The position numbers were made by a program, and so were the translations under genes. A DNA stretch of 64,000 nucleotides from contig NC_059080.1 of the NCBI RefSeq assembly GCF_020497125.1, positions 74,816,618 through 74,880,617 on the forward strand, given 5' to 3'. Numbering within the stretch: position 1 is the first letter of the stretch; each line of letters starts with the position of its first letter. The DNA comes from Mauremys mutica (lineage: Eukaryota; Chordata; Testudines; Geoemydidae). The notes under the pieces were generated by a model. That model was not told the DNA's origin. It saw only the letters and a list, made by a program, of their open reading frames with translations, and did not search any database. This document shows positions 33,053 to 43,380 of the stretch, one piece after another.

Positions 33053-33775
33053 TCCTGCTAGGGTTGCCAGGTGTCTGGTTTTCGACTGGAATGCCCAGTT
33101 GAAAAGGGACCCTGGTGGCTCCAGTCAGCACTGGTGGCTCTGGGACATTAAAAGTCCAGTCAGCGACGCAGCAGGGCTAAGGCAGGGTTCCTGCCTGCTG
33201 TGGCCCTGTGCGGCTCCCGGAAACAGCGGCATGTCCCCCCTCAGGCTCCTATGCATAGGGGCAGCCAGGGGTCTCCGCACACTGCGCCCGCCCCAAGCGC
33301 TAGCTCTGCAGCTCCCATTGGCCAAGAACTATGGCCATTGGGAGCTGCGGGTGTGGTGCCTGCAGATGGGGCAGCGTGCAGAGCTGCCTAGCTGTGCCTC
33401 CGCATAGGAGCCAGAGGAGGGAACATGCCCCTGCTTCCGGGAGCTGCTTGAGGTAAGCGACATACAGAGCCTGCACCTCTGTCCCCCTCTCACACCCCGC
33501 CCCCCTGCCCCAGCCCTAATTCCCCTCCCGCCCTCCAAATCCCTTGATCCCTGCCCGGAACACCCTCCTGCATGCCAAACCCCTCAGCCTCACCCCAGAG
33601 TTTGCACCCGCAGCTGAAGCCCTTACCCCCCCATGCTCCAACCCCCAGCCCCAGCCCTGATCCCCCCTCCCACCCTCTGAACCCCTCGTTCTCAGCCTGG
33701 AGCAGCCTCCTGCACCCCAAATCTCTCATCCCTGGCTGTTGGCCAGAGCCCTCACCCCTGCCCCAGCCCATATCT
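33053..33775. repeat. GC-rich interspersed repeat with C-rich degenerate minisatellite
   Basis: It begins CTAGGGTTGCCAGGTGTCTGG. It contains a 25-bp-scale inverted repeat (GCAGCTCCCATTGGCCAAG against CATTGGGAGCTGC) and mirror-image GGCTCCTATGCATAGG / CCGCATAGGAGCC blocks. Its last 300 bp is a degenerate C-rich array with recurring CCCCAGCCCTGA, CCTCCTGCACCCC and TGAACCCCTCG units. Open frames here on both strands are low-complexity artefacts. The element class is unknown to me. It runs straight into a CR1 segment. Confidence 0.6.
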
Positions 33776-34245
33776 GGTACAGAAGAACATGACATGGTGT
33801 CAGAGGTTAACTAAGAACAGGGATGCTTTTGGGATAGGGGGAATCTATACAGGAAGGATGGGCTCCACCTAAACCAAAGTGGATCCAGACTGCTGCCACT
33901 TAACATTAAAAAGGTTGCAGAGCAGTTTTTAAACTAAGAGGTGGGGGAAAGCCAATTGCTGCAGAGGAGACTTCTCTTAGAGAAGAGTCCATTGATAGAG
34001 ATTCTTTAGGTTTTAGTCAGGAGGAGAGGATGGAAGAGGATAAAGTATGGGCCAGATCAGACAAGAAACATTCACATAAAAATAATCTGACACATCAGAA
34101 AAAAGGCAGACATAGAAACAGTGACAAGTTTTTAAAGTGCTTGTACACAAATGCTAGAAGTTTAGATAATAAGATGGGTGAACTAGAGTGCCTTGGGAAT
34201 GCAAAACATGAAAATATCAGGTTGGTTATTGGGTTAATAGTATAG
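33776..34245 (+). repeat. CR1 LINE fragment, start of ORF2
   Basis: The + strand reads as decayed CR1. A GGMGSTXTKVDPDC-like stretch appears in broken frames (about 33,840-33,890). Later an open frame (34,030-34,245) contains KCLYTNARSLDNKMGELECL, the typical opening of the CR1 endonuclease domain. The endonuclease catalytic part that should follow is absent: the sequence changes at about 34,240 to a Ty3/gypsy gag. It is non-functional. Confidence 0.7.
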
Positions 34246-34620
34246 CTGCTCCAATTAGAGAGAGACCTAACCCTACACACATCTATTGAAATAGCAAAAC
34301 AGTCTGAACTGGTGAAACAGCAAGACCTAGAGCAACTTGACAAACTTGAAAAAACTGAAACTAGCCTACAAACTGTAAACAGACGCTTGAATGTTAAACG
34401 TCATTATCAGAAAACCCCTGAGGCAAGGAGTGAGAACCCCAAGGCTAAAAGGGACAGATTCCAGCCTACATGCACAATGTGTGGAAAAAGTCATATCCCA
34501 AGAGATGCTGCTCGTCCAGCCAGAGGCACACTTTGTCATACATGCATGAAATATGGACATTTTGCAGCTGCTTGCCTCACCAAAGCAGTCAGGGAGTTGA
34601 CTCATGTTACATACAATTAA
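34246..34620 (+). pseudogene. Ty3/gypsy gag C-terminus with CCHC zinc knuckle
   Basis: An open frame of 124 codons starts without an initiator at the CR1 junction and ends at TAA 34,618-34,620. The first half is Gln/Glu/Leu-rich and helical (ERDLTLHTSIEIAKQSELV), as in the end of a capsid domain. It is followed by a basic linker, a CTMCGKSH motif and then CHTCMKYGHFAAAC, a perfect C-x2-C-x4-H-x4-C knuckle that would bind the element's RNA. The N-terminal capsid is absent, so this is a gag fragment. Confidence 0.8.
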
Positions 34621-34674
34621 GAGCCATTGCTCTGGCATCTATCCTTATGATTACACAGAACCTGCCTGGAGAGT

Positions 34675-35040
34675 GAAACTGAATATTCGTGGTAAGATTT
34701 TTTACTTTAAACTTCACTGAGGAGCTGATGTCACAGTCATCTCAGAAGGGACTTAAAATCACCTTGAACCCCTCCCAGAGTTTAAATCACCTGAGACAGC
34801 TCTGACTAGCCCGGGAGGTATTCTGAACTGCACTGGCCAGTTCACCACAGAAACCACTTACAAAGACCAAAGCTATGTATTCAGAGAGCATGTGATCCAA
34901 GATCAACTGTGTTCTCAGCTGCGGTGTGGCAGCCATGGTGGGCCTAGTGAGAAAGGTGGAAGACCTCCATGGAGGATTTGATAATATTGGACTTTCGAAA
35001 GGAGATCCATTACAAATCAACTTGAGACAATGCTGAATCA
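34675..35040 (+). pseudogene. Ty3/gypsy protease and linker remnant
   Basis: A broken frame shows KLNIRGKIFYFKL, then a stop where the catalytic Asp-Thr-Gly should begin, then GADVTVIS. This is the active-site neighbourhood of a retropepsin. A second frame near 34,920-35,030 shows GLVRKVEDLHGGFDNIGLSK, the linker usually found just ahead of reverse transcriptase in this lineage. Several stops and frame changes are present. Confidence 0.65.
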
Positions 35041-35062
35041 TGCAGTGTGCAAACACCTCTAG

Positions 35063-35395
35063 TTGACAGACCTGCAAATTCAGAGGACGACATTGCTTGA
35101 TAACAGTGGACTATTTACCAGGTATAGAGAAATAAGGTATTTGAAAGACATAACATGTTGCAGTGTTATTGAGAACCTGATGTGCAATTTTGCTAATTTT
35201 AGAATTCCAGAACAGCTAGTGACAGGCAACAGGCCACAATTCACTGCAGCAGAATTTAAGTCATTCCAAACAAAATTTACTAGCAGTTCACATTATCTAC
35301 AAGCAAATGGAGAGACTGAGAGAATTGTACAGACAGCTAAGAAAATCCTACAGCAGGGAGATCCATTCCCTGCACTTCTGATAAACACCAGATAA
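35063..35395 (+). pseudogene. Ty3/gypsy integrase core remnant
   Basis: A 110-codon frame holds an integrase catalytic core. A VDY motif with the first Asp is visible only in a neighbouring frame near 35,103. In this frame PEQLVTGNRPQFTAAEFKSF occupies the place of the second catalytic motif, with Gly where Asp is normal. ANGETERIVQTAKKIL supplies the expected Glu. The core is therefore inactive. The zinc-binding N-terminus is absent. Confidence 0.8.
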
Positions 35396-35464
35396 ACACC
35401 AATAAAAGCTGCTGCTAGTACAGCACAACTTCTAATGGGAACGCATCTCAGATTCTTTTCTTAA

Positions 35465-35830
35465 GTGAGAACAATAGTTCTGTCTCCAAAGTTGCAAGAC
35501 ATGAAGAAAGTATCCAAATCAAATAAAAAGACTATAAGAGCGTACGAATACTTTTACAACAGATGTCATTCAATTAGAGAACTTCTGGGCCTAGAACCTG
35601 GTAACCAGGTTCATGTCAAATTGGATGGAGACTCCAGCTGTCATAAAGAAAAAGAATTTGGGACCCTGATCATTTGTGATCGAGGTCAATAGTGAGGAGT
35701 TCGACAGAAACCATTTGCATCTACAGTTTGTTGTGGAGAAAGAACAATCACCATAGAAAACTCTACAGATGGTGGATGCAGAATAAGAAGAAGATTCAAG
35801 GTTTCCAAACTGACCACAGCCAGTCGTCAA
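35465..35830 (+). pseudogene. Ty3/gypsy integrase C-terminal remnant
   Basis: Two broken frames give LEPGNQVHVKLDGD (about 35,590-35,640) and NRNHLHLQFVVEK (about 35,700-35,745). This is the order of the SH3-like C-terminal part of gypsy integrases (PG-x-V then R-N-x-x-H-L). Frameshifts separate it from the core. Confidence 0.65.
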
Positions 35831-35862
35831 AACTAACGGACAGACAGATAACCAAGTTTTTA

Positions 35863-36037
35863 TGCAAAAAGAACGAGGAGTACTTGTGGCACCTTAGAGA
35901 CTAACAAATTTATTTAAGTATAAGCTTTCGTGGGGGAAAACCCACTTCATCGGATGCATGCAGTGGAAAATACAGTAGGAAGATATATATATATATATAC
36001 ACACACACAGAGAGAACATGAAAAAATGGGTGTTCAG
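35863..36037 (-). mobile_element. Penelope-like element fragment (copy 2)
   Basis: It has the same sequence as 20,553-20,700 of the first copy: AGGAGTACTTGTGGCACC, AGAGACTAACAAATTTATTT, ATAAGCTTTCGTGGG and CATGCAGTGGAAAATACAG. The extreme 3' end present in copy 1 is missing, and a (TA)n(CA)n tract (35,983-36,010) has expanded inside it. No coding sequence is retained. Confidence 0.75.
35983..36010. repeat. (TA)n(CA)n microsatellite
   Basis: It lies inside the Penelope fragment, where copy 1 has only a short TATATATACACA tract. Confidence 0.85.
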
Positions 36038-38640
36038 GTTGTGTAATTAGAAAACCAGAATGATTCAGATACGGTTAACAGACTGATATGTACTGAACTT
36101 CAAAGCTCATGTGTTTTGTATAAATATTGTAAGTGGTAGGAATATAGAACTTAAAGGGAGAAATGAAATGAAACGCTAAACTTTATTATACTGTTCCACC
36201 ACTTGAAGGCACTGTGTGTAAAATACCCTATTTAAGCTCACCTTGGCCATACCTGGCAGAATATTAAAAGAACTTATGATGAACATATCTGGTGTGTATT
36301 ATAAACTCTATAGGCAGTCCATGACTTGTATAGAAGGGATGGCACATGCTCCTTCTTAAGCCAGACCAACACGAATCACTCCATCTGGACTGTGGAAAAT
36401 TGTATGCTCACTCATCAGGCCCTGAAACGTTAACTTTTCATCTGCCATTTGTCTCCTACTTTGTAAAAGATAGGTTTACAGAGCCATGGACCAAGGACAC
36501 TATGGCTAATTGAATAACGTTTGTCCAACGTTTTATTCAAAGAATTGTGATGCTGATTGAATAAATGATAACATCTATTGACAAAATATTCAGCCATCTC
36601 TCAAGATGGCAAATTTGTTCTGAGTAACTTACACTCATTTGGCCAGTAAGGTTTACTTATTGGCTTTCCCCAGTATTTTGTACAATCCAGCAAAAGGGCT
36701 CAAGATTTTGAACCAAAAGAAACCCAAGTCCTATGGTCTGATGTTGGGGAGGCGGGGACCATGTTTCAACCCTGGCCAAACATATGGTCGAGATGATTTG
36801 AGGTTAGGGGGAAGAGGATATCAGGAGGAAAGAGGAAAAAAAAAAGATAAGAGAGAGGGGGAAAGAGTCTGCTTTTTCTCCTCTCAACATGGGATGGGGG
36901 ATTAGTTGCATTTATGTAAAACGTCTCCTAAAAGATTCTTTTTAGAAAGCCAAAGTCAGCACTGGGCTTAGAGATATGCCTTTCCAAAGGGCATAGAAGG
37001 TGTTTAGTGTATGCCCGGGGAGGCATTCTGGCTGCCATGTCGCAGTTTTGGGTTCTTTGGGATCTCGTCCTATTCCTGATCCTCACAGTTAGTCCACCTT
37101 ATTTCCCAGGAGAGTGAAATGAAAATATAGACCTGCCAGCCCACATGAAAGGAGAGCTAATTACAAATTGTACCAGCCATGTAACTTTTTAAAAAGGTGT
37201 GCACATATCAGTTATATAATTCAATATTTAAGCAAGTGGGCTAATTACAGTGATGCATATGCAAATGTAATTAAGAAGGACATATATGCAAATAAGACTC
37301 ATCTTGATAAATATTGCACTAATTCCATAACAAGGATGACATTTATCAAGAACTGATTGCTTAGACGTGTTTTTAATTGAAACAAAGTTGTTTTTGCCAC
37401 AGATATTTGAAGAATATGTGTGGTGGCATATAATTTCTGTTTCCAAAAAAACCCAAAACAAAATGGTCCAACCCTAAGATTCAGCTGTTTGAAACATTGA
37501 GGGACAGATTGTGGCTCTGAGAACCTCCACAGTGCATCACCTGGTACCCAGGTATTCACTATGCTAAGGGATAGATTGTGACCAGGACCAGCATGAGCGC
37601 AGTGGCTCTAGGGTAATCAAGAAGTCTTTCTAACCTCCACAAGATGGCTATGTAGAAGTTGCACACAACAGCAGTCCATCCAGGATCTGGAGAAGGAGGC
37701 AGCAGTTGGAACAAACAGCAAAAAGCAGTTGGTCATTGTTTCCATCAACCCCTGTACCAGCTGTTGGAGTGAGGCCAGCATACTGACAAGGAGCAACTGC
37801 TCCAACCTCAGAGAAGGAATAGATTGCACACTCTTCTTCAACCTCCATGCACAAGGAGAATAGACCTTGAGAGATTTTCTTACAGTTGTATGATCTCGCT
37901 AGTGTTCTTCTTCGTTCTACTCAGGGCTGTGGATTAAAAACCACAATCAAACCCCAAGGATTTGGCCTGCTATATCTTCCATATATTTCTAGCTAAAGTA
38001 GTTCTACTCTACAAAATAAAGAAATTAATGCTACATCCCTCTAGCTACTCTACTGGGACAGCTACATCAGGTAATCGTAAAGTAACTCCCATAACTGGAC
38101 AATTTTTATTTATAGGTGTATATATTGTCTACTACCATGTTTAAAGTAGTGACCGGAAAGACATTCTGGATAGAGCAAGGGTAAAGCCAGAAGCTAGCCT
38201 AATTATGACAGCATGTCATTGTTATAATTATAAACCTAATTAGATTAAACATAAACAAGGCGAGGGTTCACTTGGTTAATTTTCTCAATATTACAGTGTT
38301 CTACCACGAGATAAAATTTCCAGACATTTAGTAAATGCAAATTCTTGTTTTGCAAAGGCCTTGGATAGTTTAATACATAATAGACCTGTATTAAGAAAAT
38401 TGTATGTGTGCACACACACATACACACACACAAAGGAATGTACTGTAATCTGTACATACAGTTTATATGTTCCAGTGGAAAATGTAAGCCAAATGTATTT
38501 TGGCTGAAAACTGAAAAATTTTGTTTTGGCAATAATGATTGTAGCTCAGCTGCCTTATTCTCCCATTCCTTGTAGGCCAGATTCCCTGGTCATATGACAT
38601 TTTTCATGAAGTGACATTGTCTCTCTCAATAGTAAAGGGA
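36038..38640. other. Unassigned; start may be gypsy 3' flank
   Basis: No gene is recognised. Bases 36,038-36,420 could be the 3' end or LTR of the gypsy remnant, because they continue beyond the Penelope fragment, but no terminal motif is clear. A (CA)n-type tract lies at 38,411-38,432. Confidence 0.35.
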
Positions 38641-38647
38641 GGCAGTT

Positions 38648-38734
38648 GCATCATGGGAGATGTAGTCTGTCTGGGAAGCCCAGTCTATTGAAGAGAATGG
38701 GGATGAGGTGACTGAACTACAACTCCCACAAGGC
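38648..38734. promoter_or_regulatory. Inverted pair of ZNF143/Staf-like motifs
   Basis: GCATCATGGGAGATGTAGT (38,648-38,666) is the reverse complement form of ACTACATCTCCCATGATGC. ACTACAACTCCCACAAGGC (38,716-38,734) is a second copy on the other strand. Both resemble the ACTACAACTCCCAGAATGC consensus bound by ZNF143 (Staf). The pair may simply be the ends of an old repeat that carries this motif. I see no promoter or exon nearby. Confidence 0.45.
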
Positions 38735-40018
38735 ACTATGATAGTATTTCAGAACCATATTTCAATTTTTGAGTAAGTCTTTTTTATGAAAAATCAAACT
38801 GCAGAAAGCAGACACTTGTAGAGAAAAATATATTTGTTTTACATTTTTTGTCAAAAAACAATTTTGATGGAAAATGTATGACCAGCTTTAATACAAGTCC
38901 AAACTTCCATAGCACAAATCCCACTAAGAAGACAGGCAAGATATTGATGCACTTCAAATAATAGGATGTGGTTTCAAGTAAGGTGGAAAAAAGCAGGTCA
39001 GAACTAAAATACTAACATCCTTGCTTTCTGGGTTTGTTTGATGTGCAATGAGGAGAACTGAAATGTGTGATATTGTAGAAGGGCAGTAGCTGATTATGTG
39101 CCAAATTCCTGTGTAGGAAAGCACAATTTCAGGTATTAGTATGGTACAGAAATGAATATTGAGAACAGAATGGTTCAGTGTATACGAAATAAAAGTACTG
39201 CCATGGAAGTACAAGAATGTTATAGTACCGACTTTCTAATTATTGCTTGCAGACTGTTTGTCAACCAAAGAGAAATGACTAGGGATTAGATTTGATCATG
39301 TGTCTTAAATCTCAGAGAATGGTTGATTAATATTTGTAATTGTGTGGCCTTTCTAGTATAGGAAACATAGGCCATATTTGAATTTAGGCCTGAGTTACTT
39401 TGGTTGGCCAAATATTTGTTAGCATTACTAAAAAATTCTTGAAGCAGCTTTCTGCAACAGAATATTTCAGTACCGTGAATGGGAATTTACAATTAATTTA
39501 ATAACTCCAGTAAAAATTAACAATGTGATAGAAAAGGCTCCTGAGTTTAAGCCATGTCTTTTTATTAATTTGTATCAACAACTTTATTTATGTAAATGTC
39601 ATGAAAATGATTTTTGATGTATGAAAATTACCATCCAGTGCTCTGTATATTCTACCATCATTATCAAATATTATGTGAAAGGGACCACGACATCCACTGA
39701 AACCAACTGCTTCCCAAACCTTAGTCAATACACCCAGTCTGCCCAAAATTAACTTGGGAAAAAATGACTTTTGTAACTTGACTTGAAAGTCACCAAATCC
39801 AGGAACTGGTGGACCACATGATGAGAGAGAAGAGTGTTCCAGAGTTAGATCCAATCACCAAGAATATCCTGCCCCCAGAAGATGCACAACAGCCTGAATC
39901 TGAATCTCTCCTGGGCTGTCAGACATTGCTTAGAACACAAACAAGGCTTATCATTCCAGTCTATGGTGGGCTGCTCTTTGCAGGTCCTCTTTAAGTCCCA
40001 CATGTTTCCCCCTCTAGG
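38735..40018. other. Unassigned non-coding DNA
   Basis: No gene or clear repeat is recognised. The segment 39,640-40,018 looks more complex than its surroundings, but the open frames have no recognisable domain. Confidence 0.4.
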
Positions 40019-40363
40019 CAGGAGCGGCGCCAGGGTTTCTGGCGCCCTAGGCAGAATTCGGGGGGGACGGCATTTTGTGCACTCCCCACAGGATGCGCGA
40101 GAGCTTCCGGTTCCACTCCCATCGCGCCGCCGAAGAAGGATCCTCCGCCGAAATGCCACAGGTGACGGTGGCAGTCATTGAGCTGCTCAGTTGCCTGCCG
40201 CTGTTTTCTGCGGCACGTCGTCAGAAGGTCCTTCTTCAGCGGCACGACGGGAGTGGAACCGGAAGCTCCCATGCGCCCTGTGGGGAGCGCACAAAATGCC
40301 ACCCCCCGAATCCTGGTGCCCTAGGCGATCGCCTAGGGTCACCTAATGGAAGCGCCGGCCCTG
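40019..40363. mobile_element. hAT-type MITE with long inverted arms, 345 bp
   Basis: The ends are CAGGAGCGGCGCCAGGG and, reversed, CAGGGCCGGCGCTTCCA. The arms extend about 115 bp inward (for example CACTCCCCACAGG... against ...CCTGTGGGGAGCGC, and GCTTCCGGTTCCACTCCC against its reverse complement). The flanking 8-mers CCTCTAGG (40,011-40,018) and CCTGTAAG (40,364-40,371) match at 6 of 8 positions, consistent with an aged hAT duplication. The several 100-codon open frames on both strands are products of the palindrome. Confidence 0.75.
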
Positions 40364-41871
40364 CCTGTAAGTGCCTTTCATCAGAGGGATTATTTTGGTC
40401 ATACCCTTTTATGTGTTCCCCCAGCTGCCCAATGGCACGCCTGCTATGGCAGACATGTCAGCTTTGTTCTTAACACATTTCCCTGTTATTTCCATCGTCT
40501 TTTCTGATTAACCCTGAGGCTAAGATGTTGTTTAACTGACATTATTTACTTCTGGGTAGCCCCATTGGCTATTCCATCATTGTTGTGATACTACAGGGGC
40601 AATCAGTCACATTCTGATCTCAGACCACTGTAAATTAAATTTGGTGTAATTTTGATCAAAATGTAATTGACTGTATGAAAAATAAAAATGAAGAAATTAA
40701 TCAAACTATCAAGCATAAGGGCTATATAATTCAAACAAATCTTGTCCTCTAATTTGTATTAAGACATGCTCCTTTATTCTAATTAAGTTTTAGGCAGCTT
40801 TTCAAGTATTCCATTTTAAGAAGGATTTTTCCATTGTGATTTAACGACATTTAAAATCACCCTCCTTCAAATCATGATGCTTTGACAGCCTGTATAATGT
40901 TCAGTCCTTCACAGAAAGTAACGTAATAATGCAGTGAATTGGCTGTCTTTGTGTACTGCCTCCTACTGAATGGAATCAGAACTTGCACCTCTGTGTGTTT
41001 CATAGGCCCGGATACTGGAAGGGTTTGTAACTGCAAAGTTAACTTGAGCTTTTACCTGGGTTTTATCCTTAACTCCTCTGTCATCCACACAGAAATCTAA
41101 ATGGCTCAGATTTCTAACATGACTTTGCACTGTGATCAGGGATGGAAGTCATTTTTGCCTCTATATAGGTGGCATCTTTTCTCCAAGCTACAAAGGGATC
41201 ATCAGTGCTGGCAGGCATTGGGTTTATTGTTATTTTTCAGAATAATTAATTCCTCAAAGTATCCAGTGTTTTCAGCCAAAAGAATCAGATTTAATCATAA
41301 TAATTTGAGTCTGAAAGCACTCATTAAATTAGAGTTGAGATTAAATTATAGTCTTCCAAGGCTGTCTCATTTCTTTAAAGAAAAACAGTTTTTTTTCTCA
41401 ACAGTACATCAGAGATAACAGAAATCTTTTGCTACTTTGCAGTGTTATGCAGCAAATCAACATAATTTCCATTACAATACATTCTATAGCAATAGGGAGA
41501 TTGCGAACATCTGTAAGGCCTCTTCCTGCCAAGCACGATCCATGTGAGTTTAAACCACAAGTCTGTTAACAACAATCTGCAAATACATTTGAAACATATG
41601 GATGCTGAAGTATGAGACCGTGGGCCATCTGGTCATCATATGTTTTGCTCTGCATGCTTGAATTGGTTTGTCAAGGGTTTCAAACTCTTTCTGAAGGATT
41701 ATTAAACAAGATGGAAACAGAAGAGTGCTGCAAGCTAATAAAAAGTCTGAGCCCTCTTTTGGATTGGTTTCCTTAGGCCTTAGCTGCAGTGCCATGAACT
41801 GGCTGTATATATGTATTGCCTTCTACTGGATGGAATCAGAATGGCACTTCTTTATAGTCCCTCTTATAGTA
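40364..41871. other. Unassigned AT-rich DNA
   Basis: No gene or repeat is recognised. Confidence 0.45.
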
Positions 41872-42321
41872 CGGTATGTCTACACTCCATAGTTAAACCA
41901 GGCTGTTACCCTGGGTTAGCTTTAACCCCACCTACCATGTGCACAGGAATAACCTCTGAAATTAAGCCCAGGCTAGTTTACTCGGGAGTGTATAGAGGAA
42001 AATGTTAGAAATCTGGTTGTAACCTACCCATTCTTTAGTGAGGATGGACACAGGCAAAATCACTTGAGTTCTGTAAGTGCACAATGCCTTCCTGCAATTC
42101 CCAGTGAAGGACAGATAATGTCTCCCACAACTGACACAAGTGACTGGGAAAGAATCCTAGAGACAGAGAATCATGGGACATACCTCCAGAAACACACAGG
42201 CGAGTGCAGTAAAAATGAGGACAGAGTAACACAGATAGGGAGCTGCAGTTTGGATGCTCACACCCAGGCTGGTATAACCTCAGTGTTGTGATCTGGGTTA
42301 ACTGTTCAATGCAGGCATAGC
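41872..42321. mobile_element. Harbinger-like MITE, degenerate, about 450 bp
   Basis: The left end CGGTATGTCTACACTCCAT and the reversed right end GCTATGCCTGCATTGAACAG align imperfectly, followed by a better match (AGTTAAACCAG against AGTTAACCCAG). The terminus resembles GGGTATGTCTACACT of the Harbinger copies. No target duplication was fixed. Confidence 0.5.
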
Positions 42322-43196
42322 ACTAGAACTAAGGAGATTTTCTTTAAGTTTGAGCAGTAGGGTCATTGCTTTTGAAGCAGGAGGGTTTATCCCCACTATC
42401 ACCATGAAGTTATGAGTGCCGATTGGGTGAAATATAGTGACAATGGCAAAATTCCTAAATAGCCATAACTGTGCTACAATAAAAAAGGGATCATGGTAGA
42501 AGAAAAGGGAATAAGTAATAAGCCATCATAGACTACTGCACCAAGATTCTAAACAATTGGCCTAATTTCTCAAATGAACTCTAGACTGTCCAACAACTTG
42601 GGTAAGGGAAGAGGAGAGGAATTGACATGATCGACATTGTGTGACATCACATCATGTTCAAATATTTTATTTTTGGTGTGAATCACTCTTCTATTTTTCC
42701 AGACGGTACAGGACATGACTAAGTATCTATATAGCTATCCAAGAGCTGGTCATAAAATTTCCATAACTTTTGACAGAAAAATGGAGTGAATGAAAATTTG
42801 TGCTAAAAATCTCTCCCTTTTCCCGTCTCCCCTTCACCCCTCCCCATGTTTTTGACCATCTTGGCTTTCTAGGTTCTTCTATAACTCCCATCATACTGAC
42901 ACCTCAGCACCTCTTGGAATTAAAGTGTACACACAAGGATCTCTCTTTCTCTTTCACCTCCTCTCAAGTCTTCTGGGATAAAACTTATCTGTTTATTTTA
43001 AAGAGAGAGAGAGAGAGAGATCTGAAGTCCTGAGTTGATACCATTTGGGTGTGGAGCATTAATAGATCTAGCATGAGGGCCTCATTTGTTGATGGAAGGC
43101 TTTGTCAAGCAGGAGGCCAAAGAGAGACAAGTATCAGGGGGCAGGGCTAAGATGCACATTTCAAATCTCAGCCAAGATTACAAAGCAGGAGCTCCA
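42322..43196. other. Unassigned; AG microsatellite
   Basis: No gene is recognised. An (AG)n tract lies at 43,002-43,020. Confidence 0.45.
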
Positions 43197-43380
43197 GTGT
43201 CTGAATGCCAGATCTAATACCGACCCTGTCTATGTGGCCTGACACACATCACTCAAACCTTTGTGTGCGTCAGCTTCCATGTACGGAAAACAGGAAAGAT
43301 GATCCTTGCCTACCTCACAAGGCAGTGGTGAAGATGACTATGAGTCAGACAGTGGCAGGGAAAAGTGTAAGAAGCCTTCC
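43197..43380 (+). repeat. MIR / CORE-SINE relic
   Basis: The blocks CTATGTGGCCTGACACACATC, TTTGTGTGCGTCAGCTTCC, ATGTACGGAAAACAGG and TGCCTACCTCACAAGGCAG follow MIR order, with strong divergence. Confidence 0.65.

Larger units (their letters stand above)
34240..35862 (+). mobile_element. Ty3/gypsy retroelement remnant lacking reverse transcriptase
   Basis: In order on the + strand: gag C-terminus with zinc knuckle (34,246-34,620), broken protease and linker (34,675-35,040), integrase core (35,063-35,395) and integrase C-terminus (35,465-35,830). Reverse transcriptase, RNase H and the integrase N-terminal zinc-binding part are missing between about 35,040 and 35,063. No LTR could be identified at either side. 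The left side abuts CR1 sequence and the right side a Penelope fragment. Confidence 0.8.

Noticed and set aside
33125..33814. Proline- and glycine-rich open frames up to 145 codons
   Set aside because: They follow the C-rich degenerate array and exist on both strands. No domain or splice context.
39845..40473. Arg/Ser-rich open frames over 100 codons
   Set aside because: They are created by the long inverted arms of the hAT MITE at 40,019-40,363.
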